Part shown: positions 52,480 through 60,469 of the stretch, piece after piece
Position numbering within the stretch: the stretch's first letter is position 1
How the letters are laid out: every line of letters starts with the position of its first letter
From: MKUN01 sp964481425
GTDB taxonomy: Bacteria; Bacteroidota; Bacteroidia; Chitinophagales; Chitinophagaceae
Reading direction: 5' to 3'
Length of the DNA stretch: 64,000 nt
NCBI GenBank assembly: GCA_964481425.1
Contig: CAYZTM010000008.1
Span: 57,233-121,232 of the forward strand
Program-made: the position numbers and the translations under genes
The notes under the pieces: model-generated
Told to the model about the DNA's origin: nothing
The model's database searches: none
The model's input: only the letters and a program-made list of their open reading frames with translations

Positions 52480-53680
52480 TGTTGATGGCTGCTATATTGA
52501 TGAGCTTAATGGCAAGCGGGCCATTACAGTTGCTAACTGTATTGCCGTAGTTATATCCTGCAATAAAGCCCGGCAAGGTGTAGCATGTGCTGCTGAGGTT
52601 TACAGCGTCAACGGACACATTGCAGCCATTGCCGCTTATATCAGGATCATTGATGACACTGAGTGTATTCTGGTTAGAGCTGATGTATATCTTGCCATCC
52701 GGCCCCAGTTGCAGGCCTATTGCAAGGCAGTTGACCAGCCTGAACCTTGATGCAGCTACTGCGGCAGAATCGTGAACGGAAATATCAAACTGCAAGAGCA
52801 TATTGGTCGAATCGTGCGAGGTGCAATAAAGCATCTGTGAGTTCGGCGAGAACTCCACGCCGTATGAGCCGCCGCTTACTGTGCTTAGGTCGATCTTTAT
52901 CGGGTCGCTCACTACGCCGGTAGTATCATTGAAATGGAACAGCTCAAGAATAGAAGGCGTCTGGTTACCGATCACAAGCGCCAGTTTTTTGCCATCCGGT
53001 GAAAATTTCATTTGCCCCAGTGCAGTGGCCGGGTAACGAACATTTAAGAGGTCGAGCCCCTCCACGGTCCCCACATGGCTCACTACACCGGCTCCAAGGC
53101 CGGTAACATCTATCTTATAAGCATGAAATTCGTCTGTGTACATCCTGTGTGCCATCAGCCAATAGCCACTGTCGGCGCTGCGCACAGCAGCCAATTTTTC
53201 GGCCACGGTATCCAGTAGCTGGATGTTTTTCTCTCCGCTGACTACTGCCCCGTTCCCGCCGTTCTGGCATAGGTCCACTACGCTGTAGCGCAGGCCATTG
53301 GCGAGGGAGTAGAAATCATCAGTGGTGAAAACGTAAAAAAGGTTGGTATTGGCCGGATCGGGCACAATAAGGGATGCCTGGGTAGATGAGGCGCCCCCCA
53401 TCAGGTTATCCCCGTTTTGCATCAGGTTGCCGTTTTTATCCCATAGGGCAAGGCCGTCGCAGGAGAACAAAAAATTGCCTGCACTGTCCGATATGGATGA
53501 AGTGCCCTCCTGTGCTATCCAGGCCGGGGCATAAAATCCTGTCATCCCGTTATTGAGCGATACAGGTGAACCCGATGAGAAGTCGAGGCCGCATTCCTGC
53601 CCGAAATACCAAATATTGCCTTGCTTTTGTGCTGCTGCGCTAAATGAGAGCGCGAGGAGTGTAATGGTGAGGATTCGCAT
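51986..53680 (-). CDS. T9SS-secreted propeller-like protein (paralogue B)
   Basis: 564 residues from the ATG at 53680 (MRILTITLLALSFSAAAQKQ, a good signal peptide); a start at 53698 adds six residues, and the open frame to 53854 adds a non-signal leader. The propeller region starts NIWYFGQECGLDFSSG and has FSPDGKKLALVIGNQT, FSPNSQMLYCTSHDS and LQLGPDGKIYISSNQ. The C-terminal T9SS domain is shared with paralogue A. It lies 43 bp upstream of paralogue A in tandem and is probably co-transcribed; a histidine kinase/regulator pair lies just upstream. Confidence 0.88.
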   Translation of the reverse strand: MRILTITLLALSFSAAAQKQGNIWYFGQECGLDFSSGSPVSLNNGMTGFYAPAWIAQEGTSSISDSAGNFLFSCDGLALWDKNGNLMQNGDNLMGGASSTQASLIVPDPANTNLFYVFTTDDFYSLANGLRYSVVDLCQNGGNGAVVSGEKNIQLLDTVAEKLAAVRSADSGYWLMAHRMYTDEFHAYKIDVTGLGAGVVSHVGTVEGLDLLNVRYPATALGQMKFSPDGKKLALVIGNQTPSILELFHFNDTTGVVSDPIKIDLSTVSGGSYGVEFSPNSQMLYCTSHDSTNMLLQFDISVHDSAAVAASRFRLVNCLAIGLQLGPDGKIYISSNQNTLSVINDPDISGNGCNVSVDAVNLSSTCYTLPGFIAGYNYGNTVSNCNGPLAIKLINIAAINRGPRNRIDWSTASETPGDQMILQRSFDGRSFKAITEIAANGKASNYTYWDEQPEQGINYYRLQLRETSGNSTYSKVVSATVNTSGALTLSASPNPVLNQLTVNVTGAVRGTGTLTVTDPTGKTLLQVPADAGTSLIDMSSFAAGIYFIRYSDDAGTLTTRLSKL

Positions 53681-53879
53681 AGATATTTGTTTTGCCATTA
53701 TTGTATAAAGAGACGTAAAAAGAAGGCCGATTGTTTGGAGTTTGCCCGGTATATTGTGGTGCCCGGGGAGCGACCAGCTATCACATGAAGGGAATAAACT
53801 TAGGCCGTGTTTTATTACAACGTGCAACTTGGTTATGGAGGTTCTCATTATCATAGAATAAAATATTTTTAAGTGGTTG

Positions 53880-54518
53880 CTAATCTATCAGCCCTAGTTG
53901 TATGGCTTTCTTTACAAGTGCAGCCACATTTTTAACATCAAGTTTCATCATTATGTTCAGCCTGTGATTGTCTACCGTGCGTTTGCTGATGCACAGTTTA
54001 TCCGCTATCTGCTGGCTGGTCAGGTCTATGCCTATCAACTGCAGCACTTCTTTTTCCCGTTTGGAAAGGATAGGATCGGCGGAGAGTTGCTTCCTTGCCT
54101 GGAGCGTATCCTGTATTACCTTATCCTTAAGAGAACGCTCTATGTATTGCCCCCCGTTGTTTACGGTCCGTATGGCGTCGAGCAGTGTTTCTTCCCTGCT
54201 TGTCTTCAATATGTAGCCATTCACACCATTGCGCAACATATTCCTGATGTAATATATATTGTCGAGGTTGGTAAGCGCAAGCAGTTTTACCTGGGGATAT
54301 AGCTCATTGATGATACCGGCAAGCTCATCGCCTGTTTGTCCCGGCATATGAATGTCGAGGAGCAGCACATCGGGCAGTGAAAGGGCAATACCGTTCAATA
54401 ATTCCCTGCCATTGGCATAGCAGTCAACGACCTCCATGTCTGTGCAATTACTAAGTAAATAGCGCAGGCCGTTAACTACAAGCGGATGATCATCGGCTAT
54501 GGCTATCCTAATTTTCAT
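53880..54518 (-). CDS. NarL/LuxR-type response regulator
   Basis: 212 residues from the ATG at 54518 (MKIRIAIADDHPLVVNGL); the frame is open 13 codons further but inside the kinase gene. Receiver domain: D9/D10 acidic pocket, phospho-acceptor D55 (LLLDIHMPG), Thr and Lys in LLALTNLDN and YILKTSREE. Output: LuxR-type helix-turn-helix (LSKREKEVLQLIGIDLTSQQ, SKRTVDNHRLNIMMKL). It overlaps the 3' end of the kinase gene by 11 bases, so the two are translationally coupled. Confidence 0.94.
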   Translation of the reverse strand: MKIRIAIADDHPLVVNGLRYLLSNCTDMEVVDCYANGRELLNGIALSLPDVLLLDIHMPGQTGDELAGIINELYPQVKLLALTNLDNIYYIRNMLRNGVNGYILKTSREETLLDAIRTVNNGGQYIERSLKDKVIQDTLQARKQLSADPILSKREKEVLQLIGIDLTSQQIADKLCISKRTVDNHRLNIMMKLDVKNVAALVKKAIQLGLID

Positions 54519-56502
54519 GGGCCATTGTTTTAGGGGCCATTGCCAGGTTAAATTCAATAAAGACCGAGGTGCCTTTTAAGGGCTCCGATTCAATAGTGCA
54601 GTGTCCATGCAGGACAGATACTCTTGTATGCATGTTATGTAGGCCTATGCCATTTGTGGCTTCATCTTTAGCAAAGCCAACGCCATTATCCTCCACTGTA
54701 AGAGAAAGTATATTGTCATTTACTGTAAGCTGTACCAATGCGTGTGTTGCGTGGGCATGTGCCACAATGTTTTTGAGTAATTCCTGTATGATCCTGTATA
54801 CGTTCAGCTTAAAATCCTGGTTGAGTTGATCGAAATCGCCATAATACTGAAAATCGATCTGCAACTTACTTCCGTCCTGCACGGACCTGCAGTATGAGGA
54901 AACGGCTTCCGGTAATGACTGCATCAGCAAGACCGAAGGCATGAGGTTGTGCGAAGCCTTCCTTATCTCATCGCCCATTTCATCCAGCATGTTCATGCCT
55001 TCCCGGTAGGCCCTTGTCATTACTATAGTTTGATTGTCGTGCCGCATGGCCATGAACCGTAGCATAGCAGCGCTAAGCATGCCCCCAATACCATCGTGCA
55101 GCTCACGCGCCAGGCGCTCGCGTTCCTTTTCCTCTCCCTGCACCACCCCTCTTAGTATGCTTATGGTATTTTCGCGCTGCAACGCTTTGATCTGTTCAGC
55201 CTGGAGATGTTTTTTATTTTGGCTTTTTATATAGCGCAGCAAAAGAAGTAATGAAACCAGGATTATTGATGCAATGATAGATGCAATGAGCAAGTTTTTT
55301 TGTTGCAGCTTGTTTTCCTGTTTTGCTATGAGCAATTGATTTTGCGCCAGCTCTTTATCTTTTTCGGCGGTCTGGTATTTAATCTCCATCCGGTTAATGG
55401 CGTTTGTCTCGGAACTCATTATAGAGTCTCTTAACACGGCCACGGAATCCATATAATCCATAGCCTTCCGGTATTGGCCGGTGGCTTTATATACTTCTAC
55501 CAGTTTAGTGTACGCTTCGATATAATTGTAACGGGTATTAACTGATTTCGTTTCCTTTAGCGCTGCTACAAGGATGGCCTCGGCATCTTTATATTTATGC
55601 AGGTGCAGTAAAGCGTCGCCTAAGATGTAGGAGGCATCACGCGCTATTTCAGGAAAGTTTCTTTTAGATATGCTAATTGCCGTTTGCAGATATGGAACGG
55701 CCTGTTTGTATGCACCGGCTGCTACCATGCTGGCACCCATGCCACTATTGCCCATCGCTACCAGGTCGGGCAGGTTCTGCTGACTGGCCAGGGCCATAAC
55801 GCGTGTAAAATACTGTTTGGCACTGTCGGGCTGATGTGTATCGATATAGTAAGCTCCTTTGTTAATATACACCCCGGTCAATTGGTAATCGTAGTGCCCC
55901 GCTATACTAATCCGTTCTGCCTCGTTATAGAATGCCATCGCCTTTTGCGGTTGACCCAATAGCTTGTAGAGATAGCCAAGGCTTATGTTGATATTAGCTG
56001 CGGTAATACTGGGGCCCGGCACTTTTTTGATCTCATCAAGTGCTTTATAAAAATAAGCAGCGGCTTTTGTATAATCTCCCTGGCTTTCAAATATATCCCC
56101 AAGGTTATTATAACACCAGGCAAAGGCATCTTTCCGCCTGGCTTTAGGAGCCCAGCCGAGGGCTTGCTGAAGTATAGCCTGCGCTTGTTGATAGTCGTCT
56201 TTTTCACGGTATAATACCGACATCTGCATTAGCGCGTTGTAAGCTCCATCCGGGTAATTGATATCTATACTTTGCTGTAATAATTTCTTATAGAGCAAGA
56301 TCGCGCTATCGGGATCCTGAAGATCTTCGGCCACCTTTATTTGATGATTAACAAAAGCGGTGTCAATTGAAATTGTGTTCCCTAACTCTTGTGAGCGCGC
56401 ACTAATGGGCTGATCTAAAAAAATGGTCAGCACGGCGCCAGTGACAATGCCGGTGTAGCACTTTTGCCGTATTCCTGAAAAAAAGAATTTACAGTTTCCC
56501 AT
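54508..56502 (-). CDS. TPR-containing HisKA_3 sensor histidine kinase
   Basis: About 664 residues from the ATG at 56502 (MGNCKFFFSGIRQKC, signal-like); the frame is open to 56592. The extracytoplasmic part carries about seven TPRs (e.g. DAFAWCYNNLGDIFESQGDY, NIIISLGYLYKLLGQPQKAM-like), followed by a transmembrane helix (LLIASIIASIILVSLLLLL). The cytoplasmic part has the HisKA_3 dimer/phospho-acceptor RERLARELHDGIGGM (His near 469) and an HATPase domain (VEDNGVGFAKDEATNGIGLH). Partner of the response regulator downstream. Whether it controls the adjacent T9SS genes is open. Confidence 0.92.
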   Translation of the reverse strand: MGNCKFFFSGIRQKCYTGIVTGAVLTIFLDQPISARSQELGNTISIDTAFVNHQIKVAEDLQDPDSAILLYKKLLQQSIDINYPDGAYNALMQMSVLYREKDDYQQAQAILQQALGWAPKARRKDAFAWCYNNLGDIFESQGDYTKAAAYFYKALDEIKKVPGPSITAANINISLGYLYKLLGQPQKAMAFYNEAERISIAGHYDYQLTGVYINKGAYYIDTHQPDSAKQYFTRVMALASQQNLPDLVAMGNSGMGASMVAAGAYKQAVPYLQTAISISKRNFPEIARDASYILGDALLHLHKYKDAEAILVAALKETKSVNTRYNYIEAYTKLVEVYKATGQYRKAMDYMDSVAVLRDSIMSSETNAINRMEIKYQTAEKDKELAQNQLLIAKQENKLQQKNLLIASIIASIILVSLLLLLRYIKSQNKKHLQAEQIKALQRENTISILRGVVQGEEKERERLARELHDGIGGMLSAAMLRFMAMRHDNQTIVMTRAYREGMNMLDEMGDEIRKASHNLMPSVLLMQSLPEAVSSYCRSVQDGSKLQIDFQYYGDFDQLNQDFKLNVYRIIQELLKNIVAHAHATHALVQLTVNDNILSLTVEDNGVGFAKDEATNGIGLHNMHTRVSVLHGHCTIESEPLKGTSVFIEFNLAMAPKTMAHEN

Positions 56503-56692
56503 TTCTATAAAATTACGACAATAACCACTGGTAAAATAGGTATTAATACCTATTTTAAGAATAGGTAATTCTGCTGTGTTGTCGCGGTGCATATCGCATT
56601 ATTTCAATCGCCGGGTCAGCATCCCGGGAATTGAAAAATGACGAATGCTCTTTAATGTTTATTACGATCGTAACTCCGTAGTATTTCTCACT

Positions 56693-56739
56693 CATCCTCG
56701 TTTGCAACGAGGATGTCGCGGTAAAGCGTTTGCAACGCT
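56693..56739. repeat. Two REP-like hairpins with an identical loop
   Basis: CATCCTCG-TTTGCAA-CGAGGATG (56693-56715, perfect 8-bp stem) and AGCG-TTTGCAA-CGCT (56725-56739). Both have the loop TTTGCAA. A partial relative, TCACTCGTCCTCGTTT, is at 57310. The remaining 56593-56897 gap is AT-rich with no ORF. Confidence 0.65.
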
Positions 56740-56897
56740 AATATAATATTACCCCCCTCTGGCGATAGGATGTTGCAGTTGAATTTTCATTACATTTATA
56801 TAACTATATTAGAAGAACAATAGCTCTTTTACATTAGCTTGGTAATTTTTTGGTGCAGTGCCGGCATACACAGTACCATTTTTTAAAATAGTCACCT

Positions 56898-57262
56898 ATG
56901 AAAAATTTTCCCGTGACGCAGAGTGTCATACTTCTCATTTTTATTTTCTCGTTTTCTTGCAAGAAAACGGAACTGATAGAAAAGTGCACGGACAGATAAT
57001 TGATACTATAGCAAATGCTCCAATAGCCAACACTCCATTTGTGTTATATGTTATTAATGATAGAATATTGAAACCCACAGAATATATTCCATTTACATTT
57101 ACAACAGACGATAACGGGAGTTTTAAGGTAATTTGCCATAGCAATGGGAATGGTGATTTTGAAATAACCTGGCCAGATAATACCCAGGCTGGTTTTTATG
57201 GAGGAAATTTGTACGACAAAATGGACGTAGATGTGGGTACTTTAAAAACAACCAGACCGTGA
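56898..57262 (+). pseudogene. Frameshifted lipoprotein gene
   Basis: The ATG at 56898 opens a clear lipoprotein signal (MKNFPVTQSVILLIFIFSFS then CKKTELIEK, lipobox FSFSC), but this frame stops at 56999 after 33 codons. The -1 frame continues without stop to 57262 as VHGQIIDTIANAPIANTPFV..., the start of a carboxypeptidase-regulatory-like (Ig-type) domain. Adding one A to the A4 run at 56980-56983 would join them into one protein of about 120 residues. The frame open from a GTG at 56858 has no sensible N-terminus. A real mutation, phase variation or a sequencing error are all possible. Confidence 0.7.
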
Positions 57263-57309
57263 TTTAAAAGAAGTATGATGAAAGAACGTTTTCATACATT
57301 TTTTATAGC

Positions 57310-57325
57310 TCACTCGTCCTCGTTT
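57310..57325. repeat. Partial repeat of the REP-like element
   Basis: TCACTCGTCCTCGTTT matches 15 of 16 bases of 56688-56703 in the same orientation. The two copies flank the broken lipoprotein gene. The hairpin half is missing here. Confidence 0.45.
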
Positions 57326-57326
57326 T

Positions 57327-58868
57327 TTATCCGCCCCAGCCCTCTCTATCCAGGCTCCTGTATTGTATCGCCTCTGCCAGGTGCTCGGGGCGTATATCAT
57401 CGCTGGCTGCAAGGTCGGCAATGGTGCGGCTTACTTTCAGGATGCGGTCGTAAGCGCGGGCACTCAGGTTCAGTTTGTCCATAGCGGTCTTCAGCAGGTT
57501 CTGGCCCACGTTGTTGATCACACATATCTCTTTTAGTAACTTACTGCTCATCTGTGCATTGCTGTAGATGCCCGCATGCCCTTCAAAACGCTGGCTTTGT
57601 ATCTCGCGTGCCTTTATCACGCGCTCGCGCACGCTAGTGCTGGGCTCCGATGATTTTTGTGCCGATAGCTCGCTGAAGGCCACGGGTGTTACCTCCACGT
57701 GCAGGTCTATGCGGTCCAGCAGGGGGCCGCTTATCTTATTGAGGTAGCGCTGCACCATCACAGGCGAACAGGTACATTCCTTTTCCGGGTGATTGAAGTA
57801 GCCGCAGGGGCAGGGGTTCATAGAGGCAATAAGCATAAAGCTGGCCGGGAAGTCGATGCTCACCTTAGCCCGCGATATGGTAACGCGTCTTTCTTCCATG
57901 GGCTGGCGCATCACTTCGAGCACCGTGCGCTTGAACTCCGGCAACTCGTCGAGGAAGAGTACACCATTATGCGCCAGCGATATTTCGCCGGGCTGTGGCA
58001 CACCGCCGCCGCCCACCAGGGCAGCATCGCTCACCGTATGGTGTGGTGAGCGGAAAGGCCGCTGCGCTATAAGCGATGTATTCACAGGCAGCTTGCCCGC
58101 AACGGAGTGTATCTTGGTTGTCTCCAGTGCTTCATGCAGGGAGAGCGGGGGCAGTATGGTGGGCAGGCGCTTGGCCAGCATGGTCTTGCCTGCGCCGGGC
58201 GGGCCTATCATGATGGCGTTATGGCCACCCGCAGCTGCTATTTCCAATGCGCGTTTCACATTCTCCTGCCCCTTTACATCATTAAAGTCTATATCGAAAT
58301 GGTTCTGTGCATCAAAAAATTCATCGCGTGTATTCACTTTGATGGGCTCTATACAACCCGTTCCGTTGAAGAAACCGATCACTTCGCTGATATGCTCAAT
58401 ACCATAAACGTCTATGTTATTGACAAGGCCTGCCTCGCGTGCATTCTGTTTGGGTAAAAGAATGCCCTTGAATTTCTCGGCACGGGCCTGTATGGCTATC
58501 GGCAGCGCGCCTTTTATGGGTTGCAGGGTGCCACCGAGCGATAACTCACCCATGATGATATAATCTTTCAGTTCTTCATGGGGTAGTTGTCCTGTGGCGG
58601 CCATCATCCCGATGGCTATGGGCAGGTCGTATGCACTTCCTGCTTTCTTGATATCAGCCGGGGCCATGTTCACCAATATCTTGGTGCGGGGCCGGTCGTA
58701 GCCTATGTTCTTCATGGCGCTGAGGATGCGCTCTATGCTTTCCTTCACCGCATTATCGGGTAGTCCTACGATGAAATAAGAAGTTTGCCCGCCGGGCGTA
58801 TCCACTTCTATGGTAATTGTGATAGCGTCTACACCATATACCGCACTTCCGAAAACCTTGACCAGCAT
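57327..58868 (-). CDS. comM: YifB/ComM family AAA+ ATPase
   Basis: 513 residues, full length. N-terminal Lon-S5-like domain (about 1-170: GQTSYFIVGLPDNAVKESIE), Mg-chelatase-type AAA+ domain with Walker A G222-PPGAGKT-229 and Walker B GVLFLDELPEF, then a four-Cys zinc motif (NPCPCGYFNHPEKECTCSP) and the Mg-chelatase C-terminal domain (LNLSARAYDRILKVSRTIAD). ComM is a branch-migration helicase that promotes integration of incoming DNA in natural transformation. Confidence 0.95.
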   Translation of the reverse strand: MLVKVFGSAVYGVDAITITIEVDTPGGQTSYFIVGLPDNAVKESIERILSAMKNIGYDRPRTKILVNMAPADIKKAGSAYDLPIAIGMMAATGQLPHEELKDYIIMGELSLGGTLQPIKGALPIAIQARAEKFKGILLPKQNAREAGLVNNIDVYGIEHISEVIGFFNGTGCIEPIKVNTRDEFFDAQNHFDIDFNDVKGQENVKRALEIAAAGGHNAIMIGPPGAGKTMLAKRLPTILPPLSLHEALETTKIHSVAGKLPVNTSLIAQRPFRSPHHTVSDAALVGGGGVPQPGEISLAHNGVLFLDELPEFKRTVLEVMRQPMEERRVTISRAKVSIDFPASFMLIASMNPCPCGYFNHPEKECTCSPVMVQRYLNKISGPLLDRIDLHVEVTPVAFSELSAQKSSEPSTSVRERVIKAREIQSQRFEGHAGIYSNAQMSSKLLKEICVINNVGQNLLKTAMDKLNLSARAYDRILKVSRTIADLAASDDIRPEHLAEAIQYRSLDREGWGG

Positions 58869-59066
58869 AATACATCCTGTTTTACAAATTCCATTCTAAA
58901 ATACCTTAAAATCACCTGATGCAAAATTAATATGATGGATAAGCGCTATCCAAACGAAGATATCCACATTTTTACGCTCCCTGGATTTAGCTGGCGCAGG
59001 TAAAGAGCAGGCTGAGCAGAACAGGGTACAATATATACCTGGTTATGGCTTTGGTAAAGCTGTCGC

Positions 59067-59252
59067 TTATTGATGCAGCTCATCGAGTATGCCGTCGTAG
59101 AAGAAGCCGGACAACCTGTGTTTGCGGGCTTTGCGCACCTTTATACGATGTACAAGCAGGCCGGTGCCTCCTCCAAGGCAGGCCAGTGCAACTAAGCCTG
59201 ATAACAGCAACAGCCAGTTATTTGCTTCTCCCTCTAGTAAAATAGTTGTCAT
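59067..59252 (-). CDS. Small membrane protein of unknown function
   Basis: 61 residues: one transmembrane helix (NNWLLLLSGLVALACLGGGTG), then a basic stretch (HRIKVRKARKHR) and an acidic end (GFFYDGILDELHQ). Support for a real gene comes from an exact -7 box (minus strand TAATTTTG, 59272-59279) 19 bases upstream of the ATG. No family recognised. The 58869-59066 gap holds nothing further. Confidence 0.5.
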   Translation of the reverse strand: MTTILLEGEANNWLLLLSGLVALACLGGGTGLLVHRIKVRKARKHRLSGFFYDGILDELHQ

Positions 59253-59330
59253 GATCGTGGTTTGGTATGTGCAAAATTATCGAGAATATATGGGCCGTAT
59301 GATTATAAGAAGATATTTAACATAATGTTC

Positions 59331-59813
59331 TCATAGCTGCAATTCCCAGTAGCCGGTGTCTATCCATTTACCAAACTTGTGGCCTACTTCGGTAAAGGTG
59401 CCCACATACTTAAAACCCAGTGACTCGTGCAGTTTCACGCTGGCCTCGTTAGGCAGTGAGGCGCCGCCTATGGCAACATGTATGCCCTGTGCTTTCAGGA
59501 GTTCAAGCAGCCTGGTATACAACTGCCTGCCGATACCCAGGCCAATATACCCTTGCCCTACATAGATAGAGGTTTCCACGCTGTGGCGGTAGGCGGCCCT
59601 TGTTTTCCACTGGCTGGCATAAGCATAGCCTGCTACTGCACCCTTATCTTCAAACACCAGCCATGGATAGCGGGCTGTAATAGTATCCAGCCTTTGCTGC
59701 ATTTCTGCCGGGCTTACGGGTTCTTCTTCAAAGGTCACCACGGTATGCAATACGTGGTGGTTGTAGATCTCGCAGATAGCGGGCACATCGGCCGCTGTAG
59801 CATGTCGTATCAT
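59331..59813 (-). CDS. GNAT N-acetyltransferase, phosphinothricin/methionine-sulfoximine type
   Basis: 160 residues. Starts MIRHATAADVPAICEIYNHH; RAAYRHSVETSIYVGQGYIG and GLGIGRQLYTRLLELLKAQG (acetyl-CoA pyrophosphate loop, Q/RxxGxG/A type), then GASLPNEASVKLHESLGFKY and GHKFGKWIDTGYWELQL. This is the PAT/MddA subgroup that acetylates toxic glutamate or methionine analogues. Real substrate unknown. Confidence 0.9.
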   Translation of the reverse strand: MIRHATAADVPAICEIYNHHVLHTVVTFEEEPVSPAEMQQRLDTITARYPWLVFEDKGAVAGYAYASQWKTRAAYRHSVETSIYVGQGYIGLGIGRQLYTRLLELLKAQGIHVAIGGASLPNEASVKLHESLGFKYVGTFTEVGHKFGKWIDTGYWELQL

Positions 59814-59826
59814 TAGCTGTTCGTAT

Positions 59827-59855
59827 AAAAAATAAGGGCTGCTTCTCAGCAGCCC
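59827..59855 (-). terminator. Terminator of the periplasmic thioredoxin gene
   Basis: On the minus strand: GGGCTGCT / AGCAGCCC (8-bp perfect stem, 4-base loop) followed by TTATTTTTT. It separates the thioredoxin gene from the GNAT gene. Confidence 0.88.
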
Positions 59856-59882
59856 GTAAATAAATATCGGTACTTCCGGCTG

Positions 59883-60317
59883 CTATTTTTCCAGGGCATG
59901 TTGTACCATGCTCAGTAATTGATGTGGTGTCTGGTAGCCCATTTCATACATCAGCACTTTGCCGTTCTCATCTATCAGTATCAGCGTAGGGTAGCCCTGT
60001 AGCTGGAACCTGTTGGCCAGTTTTACGCCCTCATCCACTTCGCCGTCGAAGGAGGTATTGATGAAGTGCTCGTTGAAATAATCTCCTACTTTTTTGTTGG
60101 TAAAGGTTTTGCGTTTCAGCATTTTGCAGGGGCCGCACCATGAGGCATAGATATCCAGGAAGATAGGTTTATGCTCAGCCTTTGCCTTCTGCACCGCTTC
60201 ATTCCAGCTACCATGAAAGAATTGTATGCCTTCATCGCTGTCGCTGTTCGCAAATACCCTCGCTGCCACAAAGGCCACTATGGCCAGCACCGGCACTATG
60301 ATCAATAATTTCTTCAT
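59883..60317 (-). CDS. Periplasmic thioredoxin-like protein
   Basis: 144 residues. An N-terminal signal/anchor (MKKLLIIVPVLAIVAFVAA) places it outside the cytoplasm. The thioredoxin fold has YASWCGPCKMLKRKTFTNKK (CGPC) and the cis-Pro in QGYPTLILIDENG. The TFTNKKVGDYFNEHFI pattern is that of the DsbD-gamma/Thioredoxin_7 group, which handles disulfide reduction in envelope proteins. Confidence 0.9.
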   Translation of the reverse strand: MKKLLIIVPVLAIVAFVAARVFANSDSDEGIQFFHGSWNEAVQKAKAEHKPIFLDIYASWCGPCKMLKRKTFTNKKVGDYFNEHFINTSFDGEVDEGVKLANRFQLQGYPTLILIDENGKVLMYEMGYQTPHQLLSMVQHALEK

Positions 60318-60406
60318 ACCCGCAATTTACAGTATTTATTGGCCATTTCTGTTATTTGTCAGGCATTTTCACATTACTTTACTTTTTTCAGCATAGCTAT
60401 TATCAC

Positions 60407-60433
60407 ATTTGCACATTACCCTATTTGCACATT
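60407..60433 (+). repeat. Two copies of ATTTGCACATT before glnS
   Basis: ATTTGCACATT at 60407-60417 and 60423-60433, period 16. The same 11-mer or its complement occurs three more times after glnS (62136, 62160, 62192). Confidence 0.65.
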
Positions 60434-60441
60434 TTAAAGCT

Positions 60442-60449
60442 TACCTTTG
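60442..60449 (+). promoter_or_regulatory. glnS -7 box
   Basis: TACCTTTG, followed by CAG, is an exact TAnnTTTG, 20 bases before the ATG at 60470. It argues against the longer in-frame start at 60356. Confidence 0.65.
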
Positions 60450-60469
60450 CAGCCTTCAAAATACCACAC

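Noticed and set aside
56858..57262. Intact 134-residue gene from a GTG at 56858
   Set aside because: Its first 40 residues show no signal or homology, while a perfect lipoprotein signal lies in another frame over the same bases; a frameshifted gene is the better reading.
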